NCBI GenBank assembly: GCA_000733355.1
Contig: JNVV01000051.1
Location: 60,816-124,815, forward strand
Length of the DNA: 64,000 nucleotides
Direction: 5' to 3'
Source of the DNA: Falciphora oryzae
Lineage: Eukaryota; Ascomycota; Sordariomycetes; Magnaporthales; Magnaporthaceae
A model generated the notes under the pieces. It saw only the letters and a list, made by a program, of their open reading frames with translations. It did not search any database and had not been told where the DNA came from. Each line of letters starts with the position of its first letter. The stretch's first letter is position 1. Below, piece after piece: positions 35,250-47,200 of this stretch. A program made the translations under genes and the position numbers.

Positions 35250-38200
35250 TAGGAAAAGGAAACGGAAAAGGAAATATACTGTTTTTTAGTAGAAAGGAAT
35301 ACGATATAATAGTTATACAAAAACCGGAGCTAAACCGGCACGGAAACCCGAAAAGACCGGCCGGATGCAATTACGAGCTGGTATATTACCAAACAAATAC
35401 AAAATCGAACGCAGCACTATACGTCCACCAACGACTAGACCCGGTAACGTGGAGAAGCCGGAGCGGACACGACTAGGCAGCAATCACATTATAAACCCTA
35501 ATAGGGAATATCGATATCTACTTAATATATTCGCCAAACCCCCGGGTACTAGAAGAATAGCATACCCCTTTAACCGAAATCGAAACAACACCGCTTCGGA
35601 ACCACGCCGTACTAGTAGGGGATTTCAACATGCACTACCTAATGTAGGACATGCACAATCGGGAAAACGCCAAATCCAAGCTACTATTCGCGCTAGCGCA
35701 CCGGTAGCGGCTCGAACTAGCAACGCTTTACGGGGAAATAATAAGAAAAAGGTTCGGCGAACGGGAAAGCACCATCGACTACGCGTAGGTATCCGATACT
35801 TTAGCTATTAAATACGAGGGCAAAGATAACGAAATAGGGGGGTCGGACCACCACCTTCAAATAATTTCGATCGATTGCGAAGCGGAGCCGCTCCGCAAAA
35901 GGAAGGCAAAAGGATGGGTGTGGAAAGAGGTTAATACCGACCTTAAAAACGACAAAAGAAAAGCGCTGCAGCTGGCTAGATAATACATCGAAATCGAAGA
36001 TATAGAAACGCCAAACGATATAAATAACCAAATGGACACACTAATAAACCAACTGGCCTAGATCGCTGACGAGCTGGCACTGAAACGAAAAACTATAACA
36101 AGTTTCAAACTAGCACCGTACTAGAACTCGACGCTTACGAAACTAGCTAAGGAAACGAAGCGGTGCTAACGCGCACATACACGGCTAAAAACATAAAAAA
36201 GCTACGAAAAACTAAAAGCAGCCGATAAAACCTTTATTAGGGAAAAAAGGAAGGCCTTTAACGCACACTAGAGGGAATTTATTAAGGAAGCGTTAAAAGA
36301 ACAGGATCTAAAGCCTGTTTTTTGGAATATCGAACGATGGGCGAAATTACGGAGCCACAGGAAACGGGACCCAACCAGGTTACCGGACCTAAACCGGCTT
36401 GGAAAAGGAAACCAAAAGCCAGCGAACTCCCACGCTAACAAGGCCACAATTCTAGCAGCCAAATTCTACCCCAACCCGGAAGCGGACCTAACAAACGTCG
36501 GGGACACCACGTTCGAAAATCACACCTTCACCAACCCATTCCCAATCAATCACCGAATAAACCCCAAAGGAAACGAAGTACTAGCGGCCCTAAAAAGAAC
36601 CCGGAATTGGAAAGCCCCGGGAGCGGACAACCTACCGAACGGACTATTAAAAGCGTACGGGGAACCATACTAGGAAGCTATATCCAAAATAGCTAACGCT
36701 AGCTTCGAACTCGAGTACTTCCCGAAGCGCTTCCGAAACGCACTAACGGTGGTGCTCCCCAAGCCGGGGAAAAATACGGAAAATAAAAAAACAGCAGGGG
36801 GGTGGCGACCGATCGCACTCCTTTCGTTTATATCCAAAGTTATAAAAGCGATCGTGGGAACACGGATCGCAACCGAGGCGGAAAAAAGAGGACTATTGCC
36901 GGAAAGGCAAATGGGCAACAAAAGGAAACGCAATACCGAGCTCGCCATTAAACAAGTAACAGACACCGTAATAACGGCGTAAAACCACGGCGCTATAGTT
37001 TCGCTGCTGTAGTTCGACCTATTAAAAGCATTCGATAACGTCAACCACACCAGACTTCTCGATACCCTACGAAAACAAAGATTCCCGCCAAAAACAGTTA
37101 GGTAGATTAAAAGCTGGCTGACAGGCAGGACGGCCCGGCTCCGGTTCGATGGAAATACGTTTACGCCCATACAAATAACAGCAGAAGTACCACAAAGCTT
37201 ACCACTTTCACCCATACTGTTTATCCTATACATCGCGTCGCTTTACGACAAATTGGAAAAAATACCAGGGATAACGGTGGTCGGCTTCGCCAACGATACT
37301 AACCCTATAGCAGTAGGGGGAACCATAGCGGAAACGGCCCGGCTGCTAGAACGGGCTTGGGATACGTGCCAGACATGGGCAAAAAAGACAGAAATAACGT
37401 TTAACGCGGCCAAAACCGAGCTGCTCCATTTTATTAAAACCCTGGACCGGACCCGGGTCCATACCGGAAACACACAGGTACAACCAACGCTATCGGCGAA
37501 ATTCCTAGGAGTTTGGCTAAACTACAAGCTAAACTTTAACGCCCACACCAAACAGGCAAAGGGCAAACAAGAAAGATAGCAGCTTGCGGTAACAAAACTC
37601 GCGGCGGCAACGTAGGGAAGCAGCCTCGCACGCGCGAGGCAGCTGTACGCGGTCGTATGCCGCAATGTATTGGCTTATGGAGCGACAGCCTACCACCTAC
37701 TAACGGAACCCCGAGGTCGGCCCCGGGGCGCAGCCAAGGAGATGGCGAAAAAACAAAGAGCATGTTTTAAAGTGGTGGCTAAAGCTTATAAAGCAACCTC
37801 GCTAGCACACCTCAAAACAAAAACCTACGTGCCGCCTTTGGACTTATATTTAAACGAAAGGGTTATAAACACGGAAAATAGATAGGAAAAAACCGGGATA
37901 ACGTAGCGTATTAACGAAATGACAGCGAAGGTAGCGGACCGTTTCCAAAAACTCGGTTATAAAGAACGAAAAAGAAGGCCCCACCCCCAAAGCGGACAAG
38001 CGAAAAAAAAGTGGGCAGTACGATAGGACCGGCCCGAAATAACGCCAAAACCGAAACGAATACCCGCCCTTTACGGAAAGGATTGGAAACCTAAATACAA
38101 ACATATAAAGCGCTGGAACCCTAACGTAACAATGGAATAAAAGTTAAAAATGGCCAATACGACGGCAATAGCGAGGAGAGCGAACCGGTACAAAACCGCG

Positions 38201-38641
38201 TGCCCAACGGACAACCCCCTGTTTACGGAAGAAATGGTCAAATACTACAAAAGGATGCTAAAGGCACACAGCTCGGTAGCAATCCAAATTAAAACGGAAA
38301 AACTAGGGCTAAATTCGTTCCTATTTAGTAAAGGCGTACCCGACGCGGCGACGCCATTGTGCGAGTGTGGCAGCGGATAAAGGGAAATAGCGTAGCACGT
38401 ATTAACCTAATGCGCCCGATAGGACAAGCAGCGGGAAGGTACCGGGCTAGCGCAAGCAAACAGCCGGAAAGCGTACTTCGAGTTGTAAAAAACAGGGGGC
38501 ATACCGTTTAAGGAAATGGCACGTATAATGTTTCGCATAGGAAGATTATTAGATTTTAAAGCGGCTAAAAAGGCAAAGAAAAAACGCATAAAAAGAAAAG
38601 AGGAAAAGCAACGCTACCGAGCCGAAAACGAACCGAATTAA
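35250..38641 (+). pseudogene. LINE ORF2, endonuclease and reverse transcriptase
   Basis: One frame with TAA/TAG interruptions. Order: APE-like endonuclease with VLVGDFNMHY and GGSDHHLQIISID; RT with NWKAPGADNLPNGLLKAYG, TVVLPKPGK, GWRPIALLSFISKV, DLLKAFDNVNHTRL and VPQSLPLSPILFILYI. The catalytic box, normally FADD, reads GFANDTN, an Asp-to-Asn change. A C-terminal CECGSG...HVLT-CAR fits the CCHC motif of Tad elements. Ends at 38639-38641. Not functional. Confidence 0.85.
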
Positions 38642-38779
38642 AGAAAACCATAAAAAAGCAAACGAAAGCACTATACCCGAAAAGCGAAAAGGAAAAAAAA
38701 ACCACGCAAATACCGGCGCCACGCAACCGAATCGCTACAAGGGGAAAACCGAGGAAACTACTAAAGGGGGTTGGCAGGA

Positions 38780-40178
38780 GGACGACGACGGAGGCTATTA
38801 TCGTTCATATCCCGCTTTATTTTATTAAAAACGTCCTCCCGGCATTCCGACAATATTTTATCAAAAACGTCCTCGGTAACGTTTTGCCGAAAAAAAACCT
38901 AAAAAATACCGTAAAATTAGCGGACTGGAAGCGGACAGCAAAAGCGAAAAGATAAACACCCACCCGTATTTTGGCCCGTTTAAAAGCCAGCTTTTCCATC
39001 CAAGCGCGATTCTCCGTGCTCCACTTAACAACGATCCTTTCGGCCCAGCCCGACATAGCCTAGCCCGGGGGCACCATATTACCGAAAGGGGAACGGATTA
39101 GACCCGAACTACCAAAGGCAGCCATAGCAGCGAAGGCATTCCCAAAACTGGCAGGGAACGAGCGGCCAAACCCGGCGCCGGAAGGAATACCGGACCGCTT
39201 AAGGATGTTTTTCGAAATACGGCAATACCCGGCGATCGCATGCTCCAAACCGGTATAGCAAGCTTAGAAGGAAAAAAAATGTCAGGACAAAACAAATAGC
39301 GGCCCGGAATAAAGGCGGTACACACTTTGGCAGCAGCATGGACATCCGCAAACGTAGCATCGCGGTCCGCACTGGTTTTAGGCAAGGACTGCATATAGCG
39401 ATAGTGGGCACGAAAAACAGCGGCAACCTGGTCCTCGGAACTAATGGGAAACTACCGCAACGGGAACGAGACGTTAGCGACGAAATCGCGAGCGGATACC
39501 AAAAAGGAGCGACCAATCTAAACGCAAACACCACGCGATTAAATGCAGCCCACACAAGTGAGGCCTTTGGTAGCTGGAATCACCATATTAGCAAAACCGG
39601 AAACGGAGCGGAAAAAAGCAGGATGAGGAGCGCTACACACAGGCTTTGTAGTAGCACCAACGCACAGCACCGGCACCGTCGATACCGTTAGCGAAACGCT
39701 AAAAACAGCCAACGCACATTTTACACGAAGGATTGGGAAGTTAGAGAGGCGGAATAGGAAGGATAGCGGGGCGGCAAATATATACCATATCGTCGTAAGA
39801 GACGCAGTTGTCGGGGACCTCGACCGCCGGCAAGTATTCCGATTAACTATATAAGCGGTAGGGCTGGGAGGAAAAGAGGAAGTTAGCAACAAGATAGGGA
39901 AAGGAACGGAGCAGAGCCGCACCCACAGCTTTAATACAAGGGTCCTGGACGCCGTCGCCCGAGCCGCCGTCGCTTGAGCCGCTGCCGTCGTTTTCGTCCG
40001 CAGACGGAGGGCGATTGCGAGGACGATTGCCACCGCTACCATTACTACTACCATTGCCACTAGCTGCAGCGGCGGGAGCGGCGCGGCTACCGCCCGTGGC
40101 TCCGTTGCCGGGATTGCTACCGCGACCGCTACCACCACCACCGCGGGGAGATTTGGGAGCTTTATTTTTAGAAGCCAT
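38780..40178 (-). pseudogene. Antisense open frame in the LINE 3' region, unrecognised
   Basis: From ATG at 40178 the minus strand encodes MASKNKAPKSPRG, a Gly/Ala/Ser/Asn-rich region, DENDGSGSSDGGSGDG, then ALLRSFPYLVANFLFSSQPY and a Cys-containing part (CKMCVGCF, CYYKACV) with TAA/TAG interruptions. Further left (39394-38800) coding-like peptides continue in other frames. It lies between ORF2 and the tail of the LINE, opposite to ORF1/ORF2. Family unknown. It could be a gene carried by the LINE or an older insertion. Confidence 0.45.
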
Positions 40179-40620
40179 GCTGCAAAAGAACAGGAAACGG
40201 AGGGGAAACGAGGCGCGAGCGAGCAGGAACTTAAATGCAAGCAGGAAAAAAAGAAGCGCGGGCAAAAGGGCAGGACCGGAAGCGGTAGTAAAAAAAAAGC
40301 GAAAGGGAAAAAGGAAGGAAGGAAAAAGGGCCTTTTGTAACTGGGAAAAAAAAGGCCGGTAAAAACCCGGATCCGGAGGGAAACAAAAGGAAATCACCAC
40401 CAAAAACCACAACGCACAACAACGCAACAACAAAAAAAAGTCACCCAAATAACGCGATCCAAAAAAAAGGAGGCAACCAACAGAAAGATCAGATGCAAGC
40501 CACAGAGGCGGACCCGAACCGCACGCGGAGCAACGGCCCCGGAAACGGGCACCCACCAAAAGCTAAATCACCCAAAATCACGAAGCAAAACGCCAAACCC
40601 GGAGGGCCCGCCCGCGGCTG

Positions 40621-40866
40621 GGACCCGGAGCAAAGCCGGGCCAACTCACGCGAAGAAACCACATCAGGGCGCCACAACACGAGTACCAACACAAACATTC
40701 CGCCACGAGGGCGAAACCCGACACCAAAGCGCTGCCCCGGTTGGGACCCGGAGCGGAGCCGGGCCAACTCACGCGGAAAAGCCACACCAAAACGCCACAA
40801 CACGAGTACCAACACAGCCGTTTCGCCACGAGGGCGAAACCCGGCACCGAGACGCTGCCCCTGCGC
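40621..40866. repeat. Two tandem copies of a 123-bp unit
   Basis: GGACCCGGAGC recurs at 40621 and 40744, with GCCGGGCCAACTCACGCG, ACGAGTACCAACACA and CCACGAGGGCGAAACCCG in both units. It lies upstream of the antisense ORF start, where a promoter for that ORF would be. Confidence 0.85.
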
Positions 40867-41445
40867 AACACACCCTCATTCCCTTACGTACTTTCCTTTT
40901 GTTCCACTAATCACAAGGACGCTTCCACGACGGAACCCTTACGAGCAGTCGCATAAAAACAAGCAGACGGTACCACTATTCAACATAGCAGGACCGTATA
41001 CGAAGAGCAGACATGGTTTTTACTCCCAGGCTCCGGAGCGGGGGCGACACGCACCCGAGGACGAGTTCAAGGGTTTTTACATGTAAATACTACATAGTAG
41101 AGGCACCGAGGTCTTATATAGACATAACGGTAGTATGAATATATATATATATAATTATTATAAAGTTAAATATAACTGTTTCAATTTTGGTGGAATTTAG
41201 CCTCAAATTGAGCGAGTTATTTAATCGAAAGAAAACGGCGTTTAATATGGGATTTCGAACTGGCCCACTCGCTTATGTGGTCCACTCGCTTATGAACCAC
41301 GTTAATAGCTATATTAAATATTAAAAGCAAAAACGGGATATATATTTTTAATATTTTATTATTATTATTTTTCATTTTTTACGAAACTTTTTATATGGGG
41401 AAAATTTAATAATTTCGATAAATAAATAATTAAAATACTTACGTA

Positions 41446-41873
41446 ACGTGGTTCATCACCGAGTCGGACATATCAGCGAGTCGGACAGTAAAAAATACAT
41501 ATTAAAGCCGTCCGTGCACGACCGTGCATCTCGCCCAATTTACAGTTAAATTTTACAAAAATTTAAATAGTAATATGTAACTATATAGCGATTATAAAAA
41601 TGATTTTTTCAAAATTTTATTATTACTCCTTGTAAGTTAGTTTGCAATACTGTGTAATATACTGTATGGAATATGCAAACTAACCTAAAAGGAGTAGTAA
41701 TAAAATTGTGAAAAATCAAAATTAAATTTTTTATATAATTGTATATAACTGTTTAAATTTTGGTGGCATTCGGCGGTAAATTGGGCGAGTTATTTAATTG
41801 AAGAAAAACGGGTTTACGGTGTGTTTTCCGTTGTCCGGCTCGCTGATGTGTCCGACTCGGTGATGAACCACGT
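41446..41873. mobile_element. Hairpin MITE B, complete, 428 bp
   Basis: Ends ACGTGGTTCATCACCGAGTC and its complement, TA on both sides (41444-41445, 41874-41875). Long arms and a central hairpin with TTTGCAATACTGTGTAATAT. Twin terminal motif CACCGAGTCGGACAT / CAGCGAGTCGGACAG. No coding capacity. Confidence 0.88.
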
Positions 41874-42044
41874 TATTAACTATTTATTATCATTTCTAAG
41901 GCGTTGAATTAAATGTTTAATAAAATTAACCCCATTTAAACTAAAGGATTTTTTAAAAAGTTATTTAACTTTTTTTTCCTATATAATTTATAACGTGGTT
42001 CACAAGCGAGTGCCACACACAAGCGAGTGCCACACTTGAAAATC

Positions 42045-42319
42045 TGTAAGGAGGCCCGTCGCGATAGAGAGGGTCGCCAGAGGAGGGTCTCAGCCTCCCT
42101 GGTGGGGCTGCGCCCTGTGGAGGCCTGAAACACCCAGGCACGTGACGGGGCCCAAGGGGCCATGCTACTTAGGCGGCTTGGTTGAGGCAATCCGACGATT
42201 GCTACAACCAAGCTAAAGTTGTCGTATTTACCTTATAGCAATATAGGACTTCTACCCCCTAATTACCGTTTAGTATTATCGTAATCACTTCGTACAGGCC
42301 TTCGGCTTACCCCGTAACA
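42045..42319 (+). repeat. 5' LTR
   Basis: Begins TGTAAGGAGGCCCGTCG and ends CCCCGTAACA, with the TG...CA ends usual for LTRs. Differs from the 3' LTR mostly by C/T and G/A substitutions, with no length change. Confidence 0.92.
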
Positions 42320-42381
42320 TTTTTCAGCTTCTACACCCTTTTTGGGAGTACGAGCCGATTACCATAGTCCAAAACGGTCAA

Positions 42382-44170
42382 TTGGACGCGATACCCGGAA
42401 AGCCAGCCCCGACGGGGTCACGCCTTCCGGCGACGACGGTAACGAGGCTTATAACGCGCTTACAAACGGCACGTCGTGAGCCGGCACCCCCGCCCGCCGA
42501 AACCGCGTCCAACCAACTCGAGCAGGACCTACGAAACCTCATACAGGAAGGGGGCAGCGGCGCTTTCCGCGACCTTTTAGATCGCGTTAACCGCCACTCG
42601 CAAAAGCGAACCCGACCCGCTAATCGGGCCTCCGCTTTTATTTACAACCCCGATTCCGAAAAAAACGTCGATTACGTACACGAGGACCGACGTAACCTCG
42701 TTAGTCGTCGTAAAAAGGAGCCCCCGCGTAAAAGATACGGTCCTTCGAAACCTGAGCATAGGGAAGGACGGTATTAAAGATACCGATAAAAGGAGTTGAC
42801 GATGCGAGGAACCCGATTTCTAAAGCGCGACGAACCCCGATTCCGTAGCCCTTTTAGCTACGGATTTAGAAACATTTCCCGCAATTTACGATTTTTTTAT
42901 TACACGTACCGCACAAGGTCGGACCAATCGCGCGCTCCAATTCGACGCTTCGAATCCCCCGGACCGGACGACCGCCGCTTTATAAGGGAATACCGCGACG
43001 GAAGTACGGTTTAGATGATGGAACTTTTTCGAAAGATCCTGTTATTTAAATCCCGAAACCACGCCTTTGCACCGCGTTATAACAAACCCCCGAAGTATAG
43101 CGTTGATACTTTTAAAGCCAACGCCACCTTTTCGGAAGTAAAGAATTAGGTTTAAGGCATTAAGGAAGGGAATGCGTTATACGATAGCGCCCCCGATTAG
43201 GTGCAAATAATTTAGGCAATGCCTTCGTTATACCACGAAATAGCCGCCAATTGGAGGACTTACGCCGAAGGGCTGTACGGCTTAGCTAAGTCCCATTAGT
43301 GGCTATAGACGGATTTCGTCGATTACTTCGAAAAGGGACGAATCGACCCGACCATCCAAATTTACCATAGCTGGATTAGCTATAAGCAGCTATACTAGGG
43401 TTATTAAAAATCCCCGGTATCGTTCCTTACTAAATGGCAAGTATTAGCACAAAAGATTGAATTTAAAGCCTTGTAGACGGACCTTTAGCAGCTATTTCGC
43501 TTATCGAAAGAGTTTTCCTTCCATTTGCAAAATTGGTTACAAAATAAGCTGGTAGCCGACGCGCAAACCAATTGGGACACCCCCAAAGACGTTGCTAACG
43601 CAGCCGAAAGGAAATAGGCTGTTAAAAAGGGCAAGCTTTCCGGCAGAACGTTCGAGCATCGCTAGTTCCAAAAGCCTTATAGGAACTAGCGCCTTTCGGG
43701 ATACCATTCCCGAGGAAGGGACGGACGAAAAAGACGGCCTAACCGGCAAAATGACCGCCGGCTTAACGGCCGTGATAACTCGCGCCGTTTCGATTCCAAA
43801 CGGCAGGACTCCCGCCGTTATAAAAAGAGGTCGGGAAACCATCGGTTCCCTAAATCCAGCACGCTTTAAGCAAAAAAGCCATCGAGCTACGACGGCAAAG
43901 CTAAGCGAGCAGACCACACGGGACTAAAGCCCGGGATATGTTACAATTGTAGAAAGACGGGTTATTGGGCCGCTGATTGCCTTGCCAAATTTAAAGAGGT
44001 AAAGGCAATCGACGCCTAATACCCCGAAGACGACGAATTCGATTACGACCGTAGGAGTAACGGCAGCGGCGAAAACGAGCATACCTTAGCTCGAAACGAC
44101 CGTTATTATTCCCAAGCAAAGTATAACGATAAGTCGGGAAACGAGGATAGCCGTTAGACGACCCCTACCT
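42382..44170 (+). pseudogene. gypsy gag region
   Basis: One frame from about 42382 with TAA/TAG interruptions. Begins with a basic region, continues through a capsid-like part (YHEIAANWRTYAEGLYGLAK, ISYKQLY), and ends with a single zinc knuckle near 43935 that reads CYNCRKTGYWAADC; the usual His is Tyr. Particle-forming nucleocapsid function is the family role. Confidence 0.75.
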
Positions 44171-44239
44171 TCGCGGCTTTAATATCTTTAATATAAAAGG
44201 CTATGGCCGTTCCTTTAGGACGGGCATAAACGTCCAAAC

Positions 44240-47200
44240 GATAAAACGATAAATTAAAGTGCTAATAGACCTAAACACAGGCGCCGTAGCGAATATAGTA
44301 AGCTATAGGTTTATTAGGAAGTTTAAACTTTCCGCGGCCTTTGAGCTAATCCCTGAACTTATCGGAGTCCAAAGCGCACCTATTAAATGTTATAGGGCTT
44401 ATTACATTATTTTAAAAGCTTAAAATCGGAAAAGCTAAAAGCGAACCATTACCGCGTTGTTTTACGCTATCCGCAAAAGTGCGAACGCATTAGATATCTT
44501 TATTAGGCATCCCACGATAGCTTAAAAAGGCATTAACCTATTTAACGCCGACTAGTCCTAGGAGTTTGGGACGATATGCGTCCCTAACCTAAGTGATTAA
44601 GCGGCCGCCGTTGCTTCGGGCTCGCTAGCATACCAAATGCAACTAACGAAGGCCGTTATCGGGCATATTACGGTAACGCATTACCAATTTAGTACATACG
44701 AGCCCACGATCCCCTTATTTAATGATAAGGACGAAGAAAAGCTGGCCGAACCCCTTGACCCGCGCTTTTAAGCTTATGCCGACGTGTTTTCGAACCGACG
44801 GGCTAAAGCACTTCCATTGCTAGAAAAAGCGGAACACGTTATCGAATTAGAAAAAGGGACTAAACCCCCAGTGGGCGCCTTGTACCTAACTTCGGAAAAG
44901 CAAACAGTAGCGTTAAAGGAATACCTCCAAAAAAACCTGGCTTTGGGAAGGGTTAACCCCTTCGAGGCCGACGCAAAATCCCCCGTGCTGTTCGTCCCTA
45001 AAAAGGACGGCACGTTGCGCTTATGCGTCGATTACCGCGCCTTTAACCGAATCACTCGCAAAAACCGATATCCCCTGCCGCTTATTTCTAATTTAATGGA
45101 CAGGCTGGTAGGAGCGAAGTGGTTTTCCAAGCTGGATTTAAAGGACGCATACTATCGCATCCGGATTAAAAAGCAAAATTAGTGGAAGACAGCTTTCCGT
45201 ACCAAATACGGGCTGTTTGAGTACATTGTTATACCTTTCGGATTAACCAACGCCCCGTTAACGTTCCAAATTTACATGCATCGAGCGCTGGCAGGGCTAA
45301 TAAACCACATTTGCGTGGTATATTTCGACGACATCATCGTATTTTCTTAAACTAAGGAGGAGCACGAAATGTATGTGAAGCAAATCTTGGAACGACTCCG
45401 GCTGCACGAGCTATACGCAAAGCAATCCAAATGCGAGTTTTTTTTAGAACCACGTCGAATTCCTAGGCTTTTGGGTTTTTAAAAAAAGCATTTCCATGGA
45501 CCCTAATCGCATAAAGGCCATTTAGGAGTGGTAACCACCCAAGTCCTACAGGGATATCCAAATGTTTTTAGGCTTCGCTAACTTTTACCGCAAGTTTATC
45601 CCTAGCTATTCGCGCGTGGTCGCACTTATAACCGAGCTGTTTAAAAGCAGCTAAAACGGCAAAAAAAGGGGATGTTCGACTGGCCGCCGTCGGCAGCCAA
45701 GGCATTCGAAGGATTAAAGGAAGCCTTTGGGAACGCCACTATCCTAAAACATTAGGACCCGACCAAAAAAATACGAGTGGAAATAAACGCTTCCACGAAA
45801 GCCATTTCTGGCATTTTATCGCAACTAACAGATGGCAAATGGCACCCTATGGCCTTTTATTCCCGCAAACTGACCGACGCGGAGCAGAAATGGGCTACGG
45901 GCTAGCAGGAGCTGCTAGCGATTATCGAATCGTTGGAGCATTGGCGACAGTACCTGGAAGGAGCTTTTAAAATGTTTACAGTACTAACGGACCATTAAGC
46001 CTTAAAGGGAGTAATCCAAACACCCGCAAAAGACTTCCGCGGGAGGCTGGCACGTTGGGTATACAAGCTGTCGCAATTTGATTTTAATATCGAACATAAA
46101 GCAGGCAAAACTAACCCCGCCGATGGTCTGTCCAGGAGGCTAGATTATATAGGGGGAAAGATTATATACGAGGACGTCGTCCCGTTTTTAGCAGCCAAAT
46201 TGAATTTGCTGCCGCACCTGCCAGATAAGTTGACCTAATAAATAGCTATACTAACGATCCAAAAGAACTGTTTAGATGTTGTAAAGCAATATGTGCAAGC
46301 TGCAAAAAAAATTCCGATTCGGGTTCGCGATTTAAAAAAAAGGCAACGCGCCCGTTTGAAAGGGAGTAGTTATAGCGTCGACCTTTTAAACTATTTTACC
46401 CGAATCAATGCCTTTATGGAAGGGAAGGACGAAGAACAAATGCCGTTAAAGCCTTGTTTGAAACGGGCACGTTCGGAGGTCGCCGAGAGTAACCAGTTTT
46501 TACGGCTTGGGTTGCAAATGGCCATGCAGATCCCCATCGCAGCCTTTATTCGCAATAAAAAACGAGAGTGGCAGGCAAAGCCTGGCCCAAAGGGTGATTT
46601 AAAGAGGTCCGCGACGGCTTAGCCCCGGGTAGAAGAAGAACTGCTGGCAAAGGAGCTTGGAGCTGGGAGCGTTGTTTATGACTAACTGCTCCTTCGCTTT
46701 GTTATTATCGAATTAATAAAGGACGAAACGGCTAAGGCCGATAAACTAGGCCGAGTAATATACCAATTGGTTAAACGGTTGCAAACGCAGGACTAAAAAG
46801 TTGTCGCATTGCGTGCTTTGGTGAAGGATAGCGCCGGGATCTAAAGAGATTAGCCCGCTAGGACAAGCGTGGCCGTTTAAAGAGGTAATACCGCGCAGAG
46901 ACGCGATGCCGCAGGAAGCGATGCCGTTGGAAGCGATGCCATGCAGAGATATGATGCCGTGCAAAGATACGATGCCGCGCAGAGACGCGATGCCGCAAGA
47001 AGCGATGCCATACAAAGATATGATGCCGTGCAAAGACACGATGCCGCGTAAAGACGCGATGCCGCAAAAAGCGATGCCATGTAGAGATATGATGCCGTGC
47101 AGAGACACGATGCCGCGCAGAGACGCGATGCCGTTGAAAGCGATGCCGCCGAGGAAGGCGATGCCGCGTAGAGACGCGATGCCGCTGGAAGCGATGCCGC

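Larger units (their letters stand above)
33428..41150 (+). mobile_element. Tad-like LINE, full length, RIP-mutated
   Basis: The 20-bp sequence ATAATTATTATAAAGTTAAA occurs at 33408-33427 and again at 41151-41170, directly flanking this 7.7-kb segment; the arms of MITE A join correctly if the segment and one copy are removed. It encodes ORF1 and ORF2 on the plus strand and ends in a (TA)n tail near 41139-41150. Long target duplications and lack of terminal repeats are as expected for target-primed insertion. Confidence 0.85.
33130..41302. mobile_element. Hairpin MITE A, split by a LINE
   Basis: Left arm starts ACGTGGTTCATAAGCGAGTG at 33130; the right arm ends with the reverse complement at 41302, and TA flanks both (33128-33129, 41303-41304). 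Arms match for about 170 bp. Without the LINE it is about 0.45 kb. The first 45 bp hold two tandem copies of a CATAAGCGAGTGG-type motif, possibly transposase-binding sites. Confidence 0.85.

Noticed and set aside
39843..40559. Long hydrophobic N-terminal part of the LINE antisense ORF
   Set aside because: The stretch before the Met at 40178 is Phe/Leu-rich from A/G-rich complement and lacks conserved features; the start at 40178 is more natural.
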